A DNA stretch of 64,000 bases from Nymphaea colorata (Eukaryota > Streptophyta > Magnoliopsida > Nymphaeales > Nymphaeaceae). This document shows positions 12,992-24,270 of the stretch, in pieces (within the stretch, counting starts at the first letter, position 1; the number at the start of each line of letters is the position of its first letter). Location: the NCBI RefSeq assembly GCF_008831285.2, contig NC_045138.2, positions 34,032,769 through 34,096,768 of the forward strand, written 5' to 3'. The notes beneath the pieces were generated by a model, which did not search any database, was not told where the DNA came from, and worked only from the letters and a program-made list of their open reading frames with translations. Both the position numbers and the translations under genes were made by a program.

Positions 12992-15900
12992 ATGGGGGCC
13001 CCGACTATAAGGAGCCGACGAGTACTTTCTGATGCAAATGCGAGTCAGGGACTGGGAGATTCAATGAGCAGCACTTCTTCAACCACTCAAGGTTTAGGCA
13101 ATGATGTTACTGTGGATGGTGGAGTTGTTGAGTTTCGCAAGGAGTATGTGAATGCGCTTTTGAATGAGCGGATGAAAGGGAAAACAAAATTTGATTTTAA
13201 GGTAAGAAAGTTTATTACGTATTAGGAATTACATCCTTTTCCATCTGGACTTTGGATTTGATGGGATTCGAGAGAAAATATCTTTTATTTTCTTTCATTT
13301 TTTGGGTTTCAGGGGAAGTGTGAAATGATGACAGAATATATAAAAAGGCTCCGCGCTTGCATCAAATGGTACCTTGAACAGGAGGAGCTCCATGATATGG
13401 AAAGAGAAAAATATGCTGAAACCTGTAAGTTTATTTGAATTATCGATTTGGTTACAACATTCTGCTTTGAGGTCAACAGAATGCTACTGATATGGAATAT
13501 GCATGCAGTTAAGAATGCCTGCTGAGCCAAATGAATCATAGTCTTGAAGATTTCGTGTAAATCAATGTGTTTTAAAATGTCAATTTAAAATTTTTTCTTA
13601 TGGGTTCATAGTTGGTGAGATGAACCAAAAGATAGATGAGTTGACTCAAATGGTTGAAGAGCTGAGGAAGAACAATGCGGAGTTGCATGAAACATTTTTG
13701 AAGGAAGAAGCTGATAAACTGGTAGGTGTCTTTCATTTATGCAATTATTATGATGCTTACACATGCTAGCGTTCCATGGTAAGGCTCCGATGATGTTAAC
13801 ATCACTACGCTAATAAATTTTTAGGCTTCAGTTGAAGCCTACCAGAAGGAAGTACAAGCTAGAATTACTGTGGAAAAGTCATTGGCATCTATGTCTGAAG
13901 AACTTGAGAAATCACATAGACAATTAACAGACGCCAACCAGCAGGTATTTTGCTGATTAAGTCAAGTGCTTCATCAACATATTGCTGATATCTCCCTTCT
14001 CTATTCTGTCAATCAGATTGCTGAACTTCATGACATTAACAAAAGGGTACAAGAGTACAACTCTAGTTTGCAGCAGTACAATAGTAGACTCTGCAATGAT
14101 GCTGCTAGTGCTTCTGCAACAATTGCGAGGATGCAAAATGAGAAAGCTGCAGTTGTGGAAACCCTAAGTGGCATTAGGGCTCATTTGAGTTCAGTGCAGA
14201 ACCAACTGGCTACTTGTAAAGTAAGTTAATTTCCTTTCTCCCACATTGTTGCCTTTGTGGCTTCAGTTCATTATTTCGTTATCTCTAACTTACCTGGTTC
14301 TGGTGTATTCCACGAATTATTTTAAAGGAACATCCTTGAGGAAAGTTGATGCTCTGTCCTTGTTTGGTTTAACTTTTGCACTGACAGCTAAGTTGTGCTT
14401 TTATATGCTTAGAGTAGCTTAAGCTGTTTGATTTTATATATTACTGCATGTCGTGTTACAAAGAAGGGGAAGGGTATTTTGGCTCTAGCCTGAAGTAGTT
14501 TATGGTGCAGAGCACGGATTGTTAAATTGTTCATCATCTATATATGACTTATTTAATTTAGAGTGGAAGGACACTTGGCATTTTGGGTTATCAACACAAT
14601 ATTAAGCTATGATGGGAATGTTGGTTCTTTATCTGCACAGTTCAGTTCATGAGCATATTATTAAGCTATGATAGAAAAGTTGGTTCTTTATATGCACAAT
14701 TCAGTATATTGTTGAATACTCCTGGTTGATGATGTGGTATTGCCATACTAGGAATGGTTTGTTTCTCATATATTTTTGAATGAATTCAGGCATGGCAAAA
14801 GAAAATGGTGCTGTTTTGACTATTAGCTTTCATCCTTCTTAATGGGTAAAAATAGAACATGGAAAACAATTTGGGGTTAGAAAAGAAAATGAAATATGGA
14901 GCCATAAAATGCAATAACATTAATTCTCATCCTTCTTTGTTTGTGAGCTTCATTACTTCTGTATCTGCAGTTGTCCTCTGAACTGTTTGTTTACCTTGTG
15001 TTTGTGTACTTCTAAATACTCGGCAGCCACCATGTTTGCCAAACATATAAATTTTAATCGTTAATCTATAACTTCTCTACTTTATTGAATCTTATGCTGT
15101 TCGTGTGATTGCATCATCCATACCTGTCCTGGTACTGCACGATGATATTTTCCCTTTTCTTGATCTTGTGCTTTGCTTCCCAAATTGTTGACCAGGATTC
15201 ACTGCAAGAGGCCACAGATGCTCGAAATTTGGCAAAGGAGGAAGTAGGGCGGCTGACCATAGAGCTACAGCAAGTAAGGGAGGATAGGGATATGCAAAAG
15301 GCTAAAGTAAACATTTTGACTGCAGAGGTTGAAAAATATAAAGAATGTACAGGAAAATCGACTTCTGAGTTGGAAGGTTTGATGACAAAGACTAATTGCC
15401 TTGAGGTATGGTTTGTATTTCAACTTGTCCCTGAAGCTTACTTGGTTCTGTACTTCTGGCTATAGTTTTTCATATCTGCACTTTTTGATTTGTTAGGAGA
15501 GCCATGAATTTCAGATGGAGCGAGTAAGAATGCTTGAGCGACAACTTAAAGCTTGTCGTAAAGAAAAGCAGGTTAGTCATGCTTGTTTTTGTATTATCTT
15601 TTCAATCTACAAGTCTTTTCTACGCCCTATGTATTTGAGACTTGGCACAGCCTTGAGGTTAAATTATCTGGAGACTTTCTTAGGTTAGTGTTATTTTTTT
15701 CTTTCTAGAATCTGACTTATGTCTTGGTTGATGACTTACAATGAATTTCAAAAGCTAAAGTATTTTTTACTGGTCAACCTTGAATCAGTTTGCTGATTGT
15801 GGTTATATGTGGCATTCACAGTTTGAATGTTGGTAATCATTGACTTAGATTTCACTTAAGGATACATGCATGACACTTTTTTTGCTTTATTGCCCTCAAG

Positions 15901-18396
15901 AACTAACTTGGTTGCCACAAATCAAAATGCAGATGCTAGAAATTTCAGTGTTGGAAATGGACAAGGAGTGTGAAAGTAAGAAAAAAACATTGCGAGAGCT
16001 TGAAGATACACTTGCAGAGAAAGAACTTCGTATTTTTGAGGGAGAGTTGGTACGCAGAAAATTGCATAATACCATCCTGGTACTGAAAAACGTTTTTGAA
16101 GATTCAAAACTTTCAGTTTCTTCTTTGCTATTGCCATTTAATTTTTACTCATTATCTGTAGGAGTTGAAGGGAAATATACGAGTCTTTTGTAGGGTCCGA
16201 CCTCTGTTGCCTGAAGATGACTGTGGAGTTGGTAGTGAAATGACTGCTGTAGGATATCCTTCATCAGCAGAGTTGCTTGGCCGTGGGATCGAACTCATCA
16301 TAAATCCTGGTGATAATATCTTCATCATTTCATTTTTCTGTAATAACAGCTAGTGCAATGTGAAGAATATAACTGGTATCATGATTCCAGATGACATTGA
16401 CTTTACAGAATTGATAATGAAATATATGAACTTTGTATTTTGCTTGTTTATTTATCTACTTGCTAAAACACTCATGTTTCATCTGTCAGGGCAGAAACAC
16501 TTGTTCAGTTTTGATAAAGTTTTCAACCATGAGACTTCTCAGGAGGATGTATTCATTGAGATTTCTCAGTTGGTTCAAAGTGCACTTGATGGTTATAAGG
16601 TAACTGCATACTTCATTTCACATTCCTTGTCATTCACTAGGGAGATTTTCCTTTTTCAGGTTATGTCTTGTGGAATCACTATTGTATCAAATTTCTTGGC
16701 TACAAAGTGTAATTTTATACAAAACGGACTGGATTGAACACTACTTTGTGAATATGCTTGTCGTAGTTGCACAGTGAGCCATTTTATTTGTAATATATGG
16801 ATATATGTGGTTTGCACTTCTTGCATTCTGATTACACTTTCTTCAATATTGTTTTTGTGTGTGGTTTGCCATGCTTTCTGTCTTTCTTCTTTCTTTCGAT
16901 GGTCAATTATAATCGAGTACATAAAGTCACCTATCAGTATCTGCTGGCAGGTATCCATCTTTGCTTATGGTCAGACAGGTTCTGGTAAAACTTATACAAT
17001 GATGGGTGGGACAGACAATCTGGAACAGCAAGGGTTGATACCTCGATCCCTGGAGCAAGTATTTCAAACTAGTCAATCTCTTTCTTCACAGGGATGGACA
17101 TTTAAAATGGAGGTGGAGCTGTCATTCTTGCTGCTGCTGCTGCTTTTTGTTTTATCAATGTTTCTACCATGCTAGATTTCCTCATTTCTTTGCTTATGGT
17201 CTTCCTCTTTTTGTTGATTTATTTTTCACCTGTCTCACAACTGCAGGCTTCTATGCTAGAGATATATAATGAAACAATAAGAGATCTGTTATGTCCTGCT
17301 CGTTCTGCTGGTTTTGAAACATCTCGACCAGAAAATGGTGTTGGGAAGCAATACTCAATCAAACATGATGGAAATGGGAATACATATGTGACTGACCTTA
17401 CGATTGTAGAAGTTTGTAGCTTAGACGAAGTATCCTCGCTTTTGCATCGGGCTGCACAAGGGAGGTAATATTGGAAACTTGGAACATATGTTGCTGTCTA
17501 TTATGTGTTCGCATACTACATAGATTACATTTCCTTGGCCATATTCTTCTAAACTAGTTGCATACTTCGCACATTATGGTGTGTTAGGAAATAGATTCTT
17601 GGTTTGTAATGGTGTTCTACGTTGTCTTAGATCTGTTGGCCGGACACAGATGAATGAGCAATCATCACGTAGCCATTGCGTTTTCACATTACGAATTTCT
17701 GGATCTAATGTGGTAAAAATTGTTTTCAGTTATTGGTGCTTATTTGAGTATTCGTTGCATACTTCAAATTGAAGTATTAGATATTGTCTCTTGACAGAAC
17801 ACTGAACAGCAAGTGCGAGGAGTGCTTAACCTTATTGATCTTGCTGGCAGCGAGCGTCTCTCAAAGAGTGGTTCAACTGGGGAACGCTTAAAAGAAACTC
17901 AGGTTTTTTTCTTTCAGTTTCAAATTTTGAACACTGTTATGTCATTTTTCCTACGTGTATGTTCTCTAGACAAATGACTAAAGTTGTTTGACTGGAAATT
18001 TCTTTAGGCAATTAACAAAAGTCTGTCCTGCTTGGGTGATGTCATTCTGGCCATCGCGAACAAGGAATCTTATGTGCCTTTTAGAAACTCTAAGCTGACA
18101 TACCTTTTGCAGGTGCAAAAAATTTCTTCCCTGATCTGTTTGGTGCATATTAGAGTTTTGCTATTTTTTTTTTCTTCTTTGCTGTTTCTGAATTTTAACT
18201 GTTTACCGGTTCATAGCCTTGTCTTGGGGGTGATTCAAAGACATTGATGTTTGTCAACATTTCTCCTACTCCTTCCTCGGTGAATGAGTCATTATGCTCA
18301 TTGCGTTTTGCTGCAAAAGTAAATTCTTGTGAGATTGGGGTTGCTCGCCGTCAGACACACATTCGCCCATCTGATGCACGTTTAAGCTATGGTTGA
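12992..18396 (+). CDS. Kinesin-14 of the ATK1/ATK5 class, minus-end-directed spindle motor
   Basis: Sixteen coding exons give 765 residues: 12992-13201, 13313-13424, 13612-13721, 13825-13944, 14017-14220, 15196-15405, 15497-15571, 15933-16079, 16162-16309, 16490-16599, 16951-17112, 17247-17464, 17631-17712, 17798-17902, 18008-18112 and 18217-18396. All introns are GT-AG and all junctions keep frame. A long coiled coil (about 75-395) precedes the kinesin-14 neck [11 protein letters not shown] (400-410) and a C-terminal motor. The motor shows the P-loop GQTGSGKT (489-496), switch I NEQSSRSH (617-624) and switch II DLAGSE (650-655). The protein ends [16 protein letters not shown], close to the ATK1 tail as I recall it. 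Such motors focus spindle poles and bundle microtubules. The start is the first in-frame ATG after an in-frame stop; it leaves the protein ~28 residues shorter at the N-terminus than ATK1 (793). Confidence 0.94.
14601..14720. repeat. Intronic tandem duplication, 59 bp period
   Basis: Inside the 975-base kinesin intron, ATTAAGCTATGATGGGAATG at 14601 recurs as ATTAAGCTATGATAGAAAAG at 14660. Both are followed by GTTGGTTCTTTAT and TGCACARTTCAGT. Probably neutral. Confidence 0.65.
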
Positions 18397-19980
18397 AAAG
18401 GTACATTGATTTGGGAGCTGTTTTGCTATTCTAATTGGGTACATTGCCTCGGAGTGCTCTTTTGCTCCATAGTCATTTGCAATTTGAGTTAAGCAAGAAA
18501 TGGTGGCTGTTTCTTAATGTCTAAATGCATTGTGCAATTTTAGTTTGACTATTTGACTTGAGGAATGTATTTGTTCATCACATACTTGTCAGATGATACT
18601 ATTTCAGAATGGAAATATTATCAATCAAACCATCAAGCAATTGCAGAACAGTTTATGCTTTCATATTTCATATCAGTATCTTTATCTCGCTACACAAATT
18701 ATCCTATATACATATTGGGACGATGTACTACACTGGAGTCATTTTTGTATTATTTAGTTAAATTCCTTGGCCTGCCTTAGACATACAATTGTTCCACACA
18801 CACACACATACAAAATGAATATGAGCATGTCAAGTATATATTTTAGAGATAAAAGTTTATACTATTTACTGAATTCTTTGTTTCCAAAACGCTCGGTAGG
18901 TGACTTCTGTGGGCAGTGCTTTTCACCTTCTGGATCCAAGTGTAACTAAAGAACTTATGTTGATGTGGCGTATAGGCCTTATAGGGTCTATCTTTTAATC
19001 AAATTTTTGTTTTAGTTCCTATATATATTCTTGCTTCTTGAGTAGTCGGACAATTTTTTCTTTGAGACATCGTTTGTCTAATGAGTGTGCACTTGTCTAA
19101 GGTGACTGTAAATTCTGACAGTATGTATGTACATTTTTCAGCTAACGGTGCTAAACTTTCTCAACGAGCAGGATTAATTTTGCCGTCTAGGTAAACATTT
19201 GATGCTGTATGGATGTCATCTGATCAATCTGAGGAGAAAAGTGCTTTCTCCCATGGTGTTGTTTGCAATAATGGTGGTCCACCTACTACGACAGCAGAAT
19301 AATGCACCTGAAGCTTTGAAGGTTTTCGCTTCTGTAGTTTTCCACTGGTGTGGCCGTATAGTTGCTACAGTGTTGTATAGGTGTATCTAACACTTTCTAT
19401 TGTAACATTATTGTGAAAAGAAATGCATGCAATCCATTTAGGTAATCTTCCAGTGCACTTCCCCGTCCACCGTTGACCAAATCTCATTGCTTTGTAAGGC
19501 AAAGCTGTATTATAACGATATCCTTTCTCAAAGTTCCAGGAGTTGTCGATACAATTGTGTTTTTGGTACGTTTCTTGTGGCAATTCCTTGATATCGTAAA
19601 GCTTCTGAAAGTTCCAAGAGCTGTCGATTCAATTGTGTTTCTGGTATCGTGGCAATGTCTTGATTTCTTGAAGCATTGATTAATGTCTTGATTTCTTGGA
19701 GCATTGATTATATTCCAATAACTCGTTTTATTTCTCTAGGAAACTCCTCTTAGTGTATGCCGATCTAAGGAAAAACACTTCATCGATAGGCAGCTAAACT
19801 AGACGGATGAACTTCTCTCACTTTTGTGAAAACGATCTCTATTTTTTCACTTCATTGATAGGCAGCTAAGAAGATGTGTGTGAGAGAGACAGAGAGGGAG
19901 AAATGGTATAGGTCTTTCCCTGTTAAACTCCAGTTTGCATGTGGCACTTTAATCAAGCAAACACGACCTCCTCTTCCAGT
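18397..19980. other. Intergenic DNA between convergent kinesin and PsbQ-like genes
   Basis: The two genes converge here, so both 3' UTRs lie inside. The region is AT-rich with a short CACACA tract near 18798 and two sets of tandem repeats listed separately. No further gene is seen. Confidence 0.45.
19530..19709. repeat. Two nested tandem duplications, 78 and 28 bp periods
   Basis: AAAGTTCCAGGAGTTGTCGA at 19530 recurs as AAAGTTCCAAGAGCTGTCGA at 19608 (period 78). AATGTCTTGATTTCTTGAAG at 19654 recurs as AATGTCTTGATTTCTTGGAG at 19682 (period 28). The second array partly derives from the first unit. Confidence 0.65.
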
Positions 19981-21369
19981 TTAAGCCATTTGTGCCATCA
20001 CCTCTTCCAGGATCCTACTGGTCTCCTCGTAGCAAGACTTCGTTTGAGGAACACTGCGCGACTTTATTGCAACCTCCAACTGCCACATTCAAGGGGACGC
20101 CAATAGTCAGAGGAAAAAAAATGATGCTTCTTTCTTATAATATCAGCTCAAAATTTTTTGGTAATGTTGCTTCAGATGATTTATTGTACTTGCCTTTTCA
20201 ACATTGTCAAATAATCTGTTAGCAAGATTGGTAAGTCCTTCCCTTTCGTCTGCCGGAGCTGCGGTAATAACTTTGTCGAAGTCATAGTACATGAATGTGG
20301 ACTTGAGGCGCAAATACTTTCTTATATATCCCCATGCATCTTGATCTATGATATCCCCCATGCCCAGAAGGTCGAAAGCAGTCTTCTTTAGTCTGTACGC
20401 ACTGCCCTTGGGCCCAACCTTCGCCATGTAAATTCCTTGTTTGAGAAAAGACCGTGTTCCTGTCTCTTCATTGTTTATTTCTGCAAGCATGTTCATAGGC
20501 ACAATGTATCAGCAATTTTCTTGTGTGTGTGTGCGTGTCTTTTTCATTTCCTTCATTGGGGGCCTATACATTGCACTAGCATGTCAGTTCCCGTACGGTC
20601 CCAAGAGCAAGGGTTGGGTAGAAGCTACTTAATATCATATCCACTGTTTGGGAGTTGGATTGTTCAATCAATTGGGTTGGCATCTCTTTGCCAACTAGCA
20701 GCTCAAATAAGGAATGTAAACCAGAGCAGATCCTTCCACTTGGCAAACAATGTTGGGCTTAATACCTTCAAGTTGAAGGAGATCAAGAGTTCAACTACTG
20801 TGCATCGTTTGGCATAAACTGCTAAGTCCTGCCTAACCCAGCTCACCTAATAACATCGCGAAAAAGAAAAGTGTTTGTAAACTAAAAGATGTTTTGACAC
20901 AACTGTCGTGTAAAACATAAGTCCATCCATAGAGATTTTAAAAATTAAGCAGTCCCAAAAGAATCACCTATTATGAAATGCCACTGGCATGACAAATCTC
21001 CGAAGAAACCCAAACACCCTCACATGCGGGGATAACGCACATAACCTATAACTTGTATAAGAAAAAACAGTCAGCAAGGTACGAACTGTTAGAAACGGGA
21101 GGAAGAGTGTCCAAAAGGCCATCCAACCAGAACCGCCTTCCTTCTTCAGCTAGCGACTTTGCAGTACTCAGCTGGCCGGAGAGTGTGACGGTGGCCAGGC
21201 TGAGTGCAGCAGCTCTTCTTGTGGTGTGCGGAGCCCCGTCATCTGTGTCCGGCTTTTGAAGTTGGCTTTGTGCAAGAAACCTTGGGCACCTGCGCCTCCC
21301 GGTGCTTACGAGTTTGTTTGGGATGATCCTACTTGCCGACTGAAGAACTGTTTCAGCAGTTCCCCTCAT
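19981..21369 (-). CDS. PsbQ-like lumenal subunit of the chloroplast NDH complex (PnsL2/PnsL3 type)
   Basis: Three exons on the minus strand, 21087-21369, 20194-20480 and 19981-20079, encode 222 residues. A transit region ends in Arg51-Arg52 plus a hydrophobic stretch and Ala74, a twin-arginine lumen signal. The mature part carries NEETGTRSFLKQGIY, KYLRLKSTFMYYDFDKVI and ANRLFDNVEK, diagnostic of PsbQ-like (PQL) proteins, and ends LEEVMAQMA. These proteins sit in the lumenal arm of NDH-PSI and support cyclic electron flow; the sequence looks nearest to PQL2/PnsL2, but the exact paralogue is uncertain. The second intron has a GC donor (GCAAGT) instead of GT, and other donors nearby break the frame. 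No ATG follows the upstream in-frame stop before 21369, which fixes the start. Intron phases and the 99-base last exon match psbQ in this window. Confidence 0.87.
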
Positions 21370-22266
21370 TCTTGCTGTGGGTTGCGGAGGGGATGTGCAG
21401 AGGACGCCTCCTCTACCTTCTCTAAATGAATGGTTGGTCGCCACAAGCAGTATGTGGGTCCCCGCTTATCTACTTTGGTGTTTCGGATGTTGAAAATCAC
21501 ATGGCCTGTTGTATGTGGGAAAATAGTTCGTAATACTGTTCTGAAGAGTATTTCGTGCAACTAAATTTGATTCTCATTTATAGATGTTGGTAGATATTGA
21601 TGCTTTGATCCTATTGTGAGATTTACAAAGCTAATAAAATGTCGAAGTACTAGTTTTCAAAAAATTCAATCGGTCCAAATAAATTCAAAGGTATCAATTT
21701 TTTATTCTTTACCGCAATAGTAACTCGATAAAAATGCTTTAGCTAGTTTTCTTCAATCATATCGTAAATATGTTACATATAAAGTGCAACCGGCCAACAG
21801 CTTTTCAGATGTCATGGAGAAAATAACAACATTGTAAGTGTCAAAATAAGCACATTCTAATATTAAAGCAGTTCTTTCATGCCTGTGAAGAGGTTGATTT
21901 TCATGTATGCGAAATTCCCTCTAAGAAGTCTCGGGAACCGTAATGGCGGGCAACTCCGCAACTCTGTTCCGGTTGAAGCCACCAGAGAGTCGAAGTACAA
22001 CTAGGTCACTTGGGGATCGGTATTTCTTGGTCCTTTAGACGTTTGCCTGTTTGTACGAGTGTTCGCGTTGTCGCGATGGCCTTTCTTAACCTATGAAAAA
22101 TGATAACCGGTGAGTAGTTGATGCTTCTCGCTGTCCCTGGGAAGTTGAAAACTCAAAGTATAAGAAGGAAAGGCCGGTCGAAGTGTTCAATCAAAGAGGT
22201 GACTCGTTCATCCAACAACCCAAACAACTATGAGCAATCTCTCCTGTAAGATCACCAGATCCTACC
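21370..22266. other. Divergent intergenic region, PsbQ-like gene and PPR gene
   Basis: The two flanking genes point away from each other, so both promoters lie here. I see no gene and no clear TATA box for either. Confidence 0.45.
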
Positions 22267-24270
22267 ATGACAAGACCTTCTCTTTCACATTCTCTCATTT
22301 CTCTATTGAGGAAAGCGGGGGAAGCCAGGAACCTCTCAAGTGGAAAGCAAGTGCACGCCAATGTGATCGTTTCAGGACTTCACTTGGACGCCTTGGACGT
22401 AGCTCTTACTGCAATGTATGCGCTTTGCGGCGACATGATCGTCGCCGAAACGCTGTTTGAGAAAATGGGTACTAAGAATTCATATGCTTGGAACTGCATG
22501 ATTAGAGGGTATGCAACAAATGGGCATCCTCGAAAGGCTTTTCTGTGGTACGAAAGAATGAATTGTGAGGGGATTCCTGCTGATAATTTCACATACCCAT
22601 TCTTGTTCAAGGCTAGTTCATGCCTATCCGCCATTAAAGAAGGGAGGAAGTTCCATCTCGATGCGAGGAATGATGGGTATGAATTGAATCCGATTGTGGC
22701 CAACTCGATTTTGGATATGTACATGAAGTGTGGTTGTCTGAGCGACGCACGCCAGTTGTTCGACACAATGCCCGTGCGGACTGTGGTATCCTGGAACACT
22801 ATGATCTCCGGGTATTTTCAGAATGGGCATTCTGAGGAAGCTTTGATGATGTATGATTTGATGAAAGATACTGCTGTTGATTGCGATGCTGTAACTTTTG
22901 TTGGTGTTCTGCCAGCTTGTTCACAGTTGCAGAATTTGCAGAAAGGGAAGGAAATTCACGAATTAGTTGACTCATTGGGACTTGCTAATGTCCTGTCAGT
23001 GAAAAACTGTTTGATAGATATGTATGCAAAGTGCGGATGTTTAAAGGATGCGCGCCATATCTTCGATGCGATGCCCAAAAGAGATGTTGTCTCATGGACA
23101 GCCCTGATTGATGGCTATGTCCAGAAGGGCGAGATTGACAATGCACTTTCACTCTTCTGCGAGATGCAAATCTCAAATGTAAGGCCCAATTCACTGACTC
23201 TATCCTGCCTTCTGTCCGGTTGCGCAAGTGCTTCTTTCTCAAACTACGGGAAATGCATACATGGTTTCTCAGTTAGGAACGGACTACATTCAGATGTTTT
23301 TGTAGAAACTGCATTGATTGACATGTACTTGAAGAGTGGAAATCTCGATGTTGGGCATCGCTTGTTCATGAATACTTCTAGAAGGAGAACTGTTCCATGG
23401 AATGCGATCATCGGTGGGTATGCACAAAATGGGCTAGCAACGGAAGCTGTGGCTCTTTTTAAGCAAATGCTTTTGGAGAAAGTGGATCCCGATCGTGCAA
23501 CGGTGGTGTCAGTTCTACCTTCATATGCCAGTATAGCAGATTTAAAACAGGGAGAGAACATGCATTGCCATTTAATCAAAACGGGGTTCAGCTCAGCCAT
23601 GGAAATCAGCACAGGGCTCATTGATGTGTATATGAAGGGTGGCAGCCTAGACTCTGCACGCATGCTCTTCGATGGAATGAGCAAGAGGGATGTCGTCGCC
23701 TGGAGTGCAATCATTTCAGGCTACGGGATGCATGGCGATGGGCAGGCTGCTGTTTGCCTGTTCAATCAAATGATAGAGTCTGGCTTAGATCCAAATAAAA
23801 TCACTTTTACATCAATAATACAAGCTTGCAGCCATGGTGGACTATTGGAAGAGGGCTTGGATATATTTCGGTTCATGATGAAGAATTATGATAGGGAGCT
23901 CACTGCTGATCACTATGCCTGTGTTGTTGATCTGCTTGCTCGTGCTGGTCGACTCGAGGAAGCGCATGAGCTGATCAGAGGAATGCCGTTCTCTCCCAAC
24001 TATGCAGTGTGGGGTGCTTTGCTTGGTGGCTGCTCGCTGTATGGGGATGTTGAGCTTGGCGAATTGGCAGCTAACCACCTATTCCAAATGGAACCAGAGA
24101 ACACAGGAAACTACGTCTTGCTCTCTAACGTCTATGCTGCAGCAGGGAGGTGGGAAGACGCAGAGCGTTTAAGAGGTTTGATGAGAGAAAGGGGGTTGAG
24201 GAAGACCCCCGGATGCAGTATGATAGAGTTGAAAAGAAATATTGCCTGCCAAGTTGCAAACGAGTACTGA
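22267..24270 (+). CDS. PLS-class PPR protein, E type without DYW domain
   Basis: Intronless gene for 667 residues. Tandem PLS repeats begin within the first 35 residues, with typical segments such as LIDMYAKCGCLKDARHIFDA and VVSWTALIDGYVQKGEIDNA. From about residue 582 the protein has the E motif (WGALLGGCSLYGDVELGELA, then NYVLLSNVYAAAGRWEDAER) and stops 22 residues after TPGCSMIEL, so the E+ and DYW parts are missing. Many E-type editing factors end like this and borrow a DYW domain from a partner, so truncation need not mean loss of function. No strong transit peptide is visible, since the repeats start almost at once; an organellar role is inferred from the family. The ORF is open throughout and looks functional. 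Confidence 0.9.
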   Translation: MTRPSLSHSLISLLRKAGEARNLSSGKQVHANVIVSGLHLDALDVALTAMYALCGDMIVAETLFEKMGTKNSYAWNCMIRGYATNGHPRKAFLWYERMNCEGIPADNFTYPFLFKASSCLSAIKEGRKFHLDARNDGYELNPIVANSILDMYMKCGCLSDARQLFDTMPVRTVVSWNTMISGYFQNGHSEEALMMYDLMKDTAVDCDAVTFVGVLPACSQLQNLQKGKEIHELVDSLGLANVLSVKNCLIDMYAKCGCLKDARHIFDAMPKRDVVSWTALIDGYVQKGEIDNALSLFCEMQISNVRPNSLTLSCLLSGCASASFSNYGKCIHGFSVRNGLHSDVFVETALIDMYLKSGNLDVGHRLFMNTSRRRTVPWNAIIGGYAQNGLATEAVALFKQMLLEKVDPDRATVVSVLPSYASIADLKQGENMHCHLIKTGFSSAMEISTGLIDVYMKGGSLDSARMLFDGMSKRDVVAWSAIISGYGMHGDGQAAVCLFNQMIESGLDPNKITFTSIIQACSHGGLLEEGLDIFRFMMKNYDRELTADHYACVVDLLARAGRLEEAHELIRGMPFSPNYAVWGALLGGCSLYGDVELGELAANHLFQMEPENTGNYVLLSNVYAAAGRWEDAERLRGLMRERGLRKTPGCSMIELKRNIACQVANEY

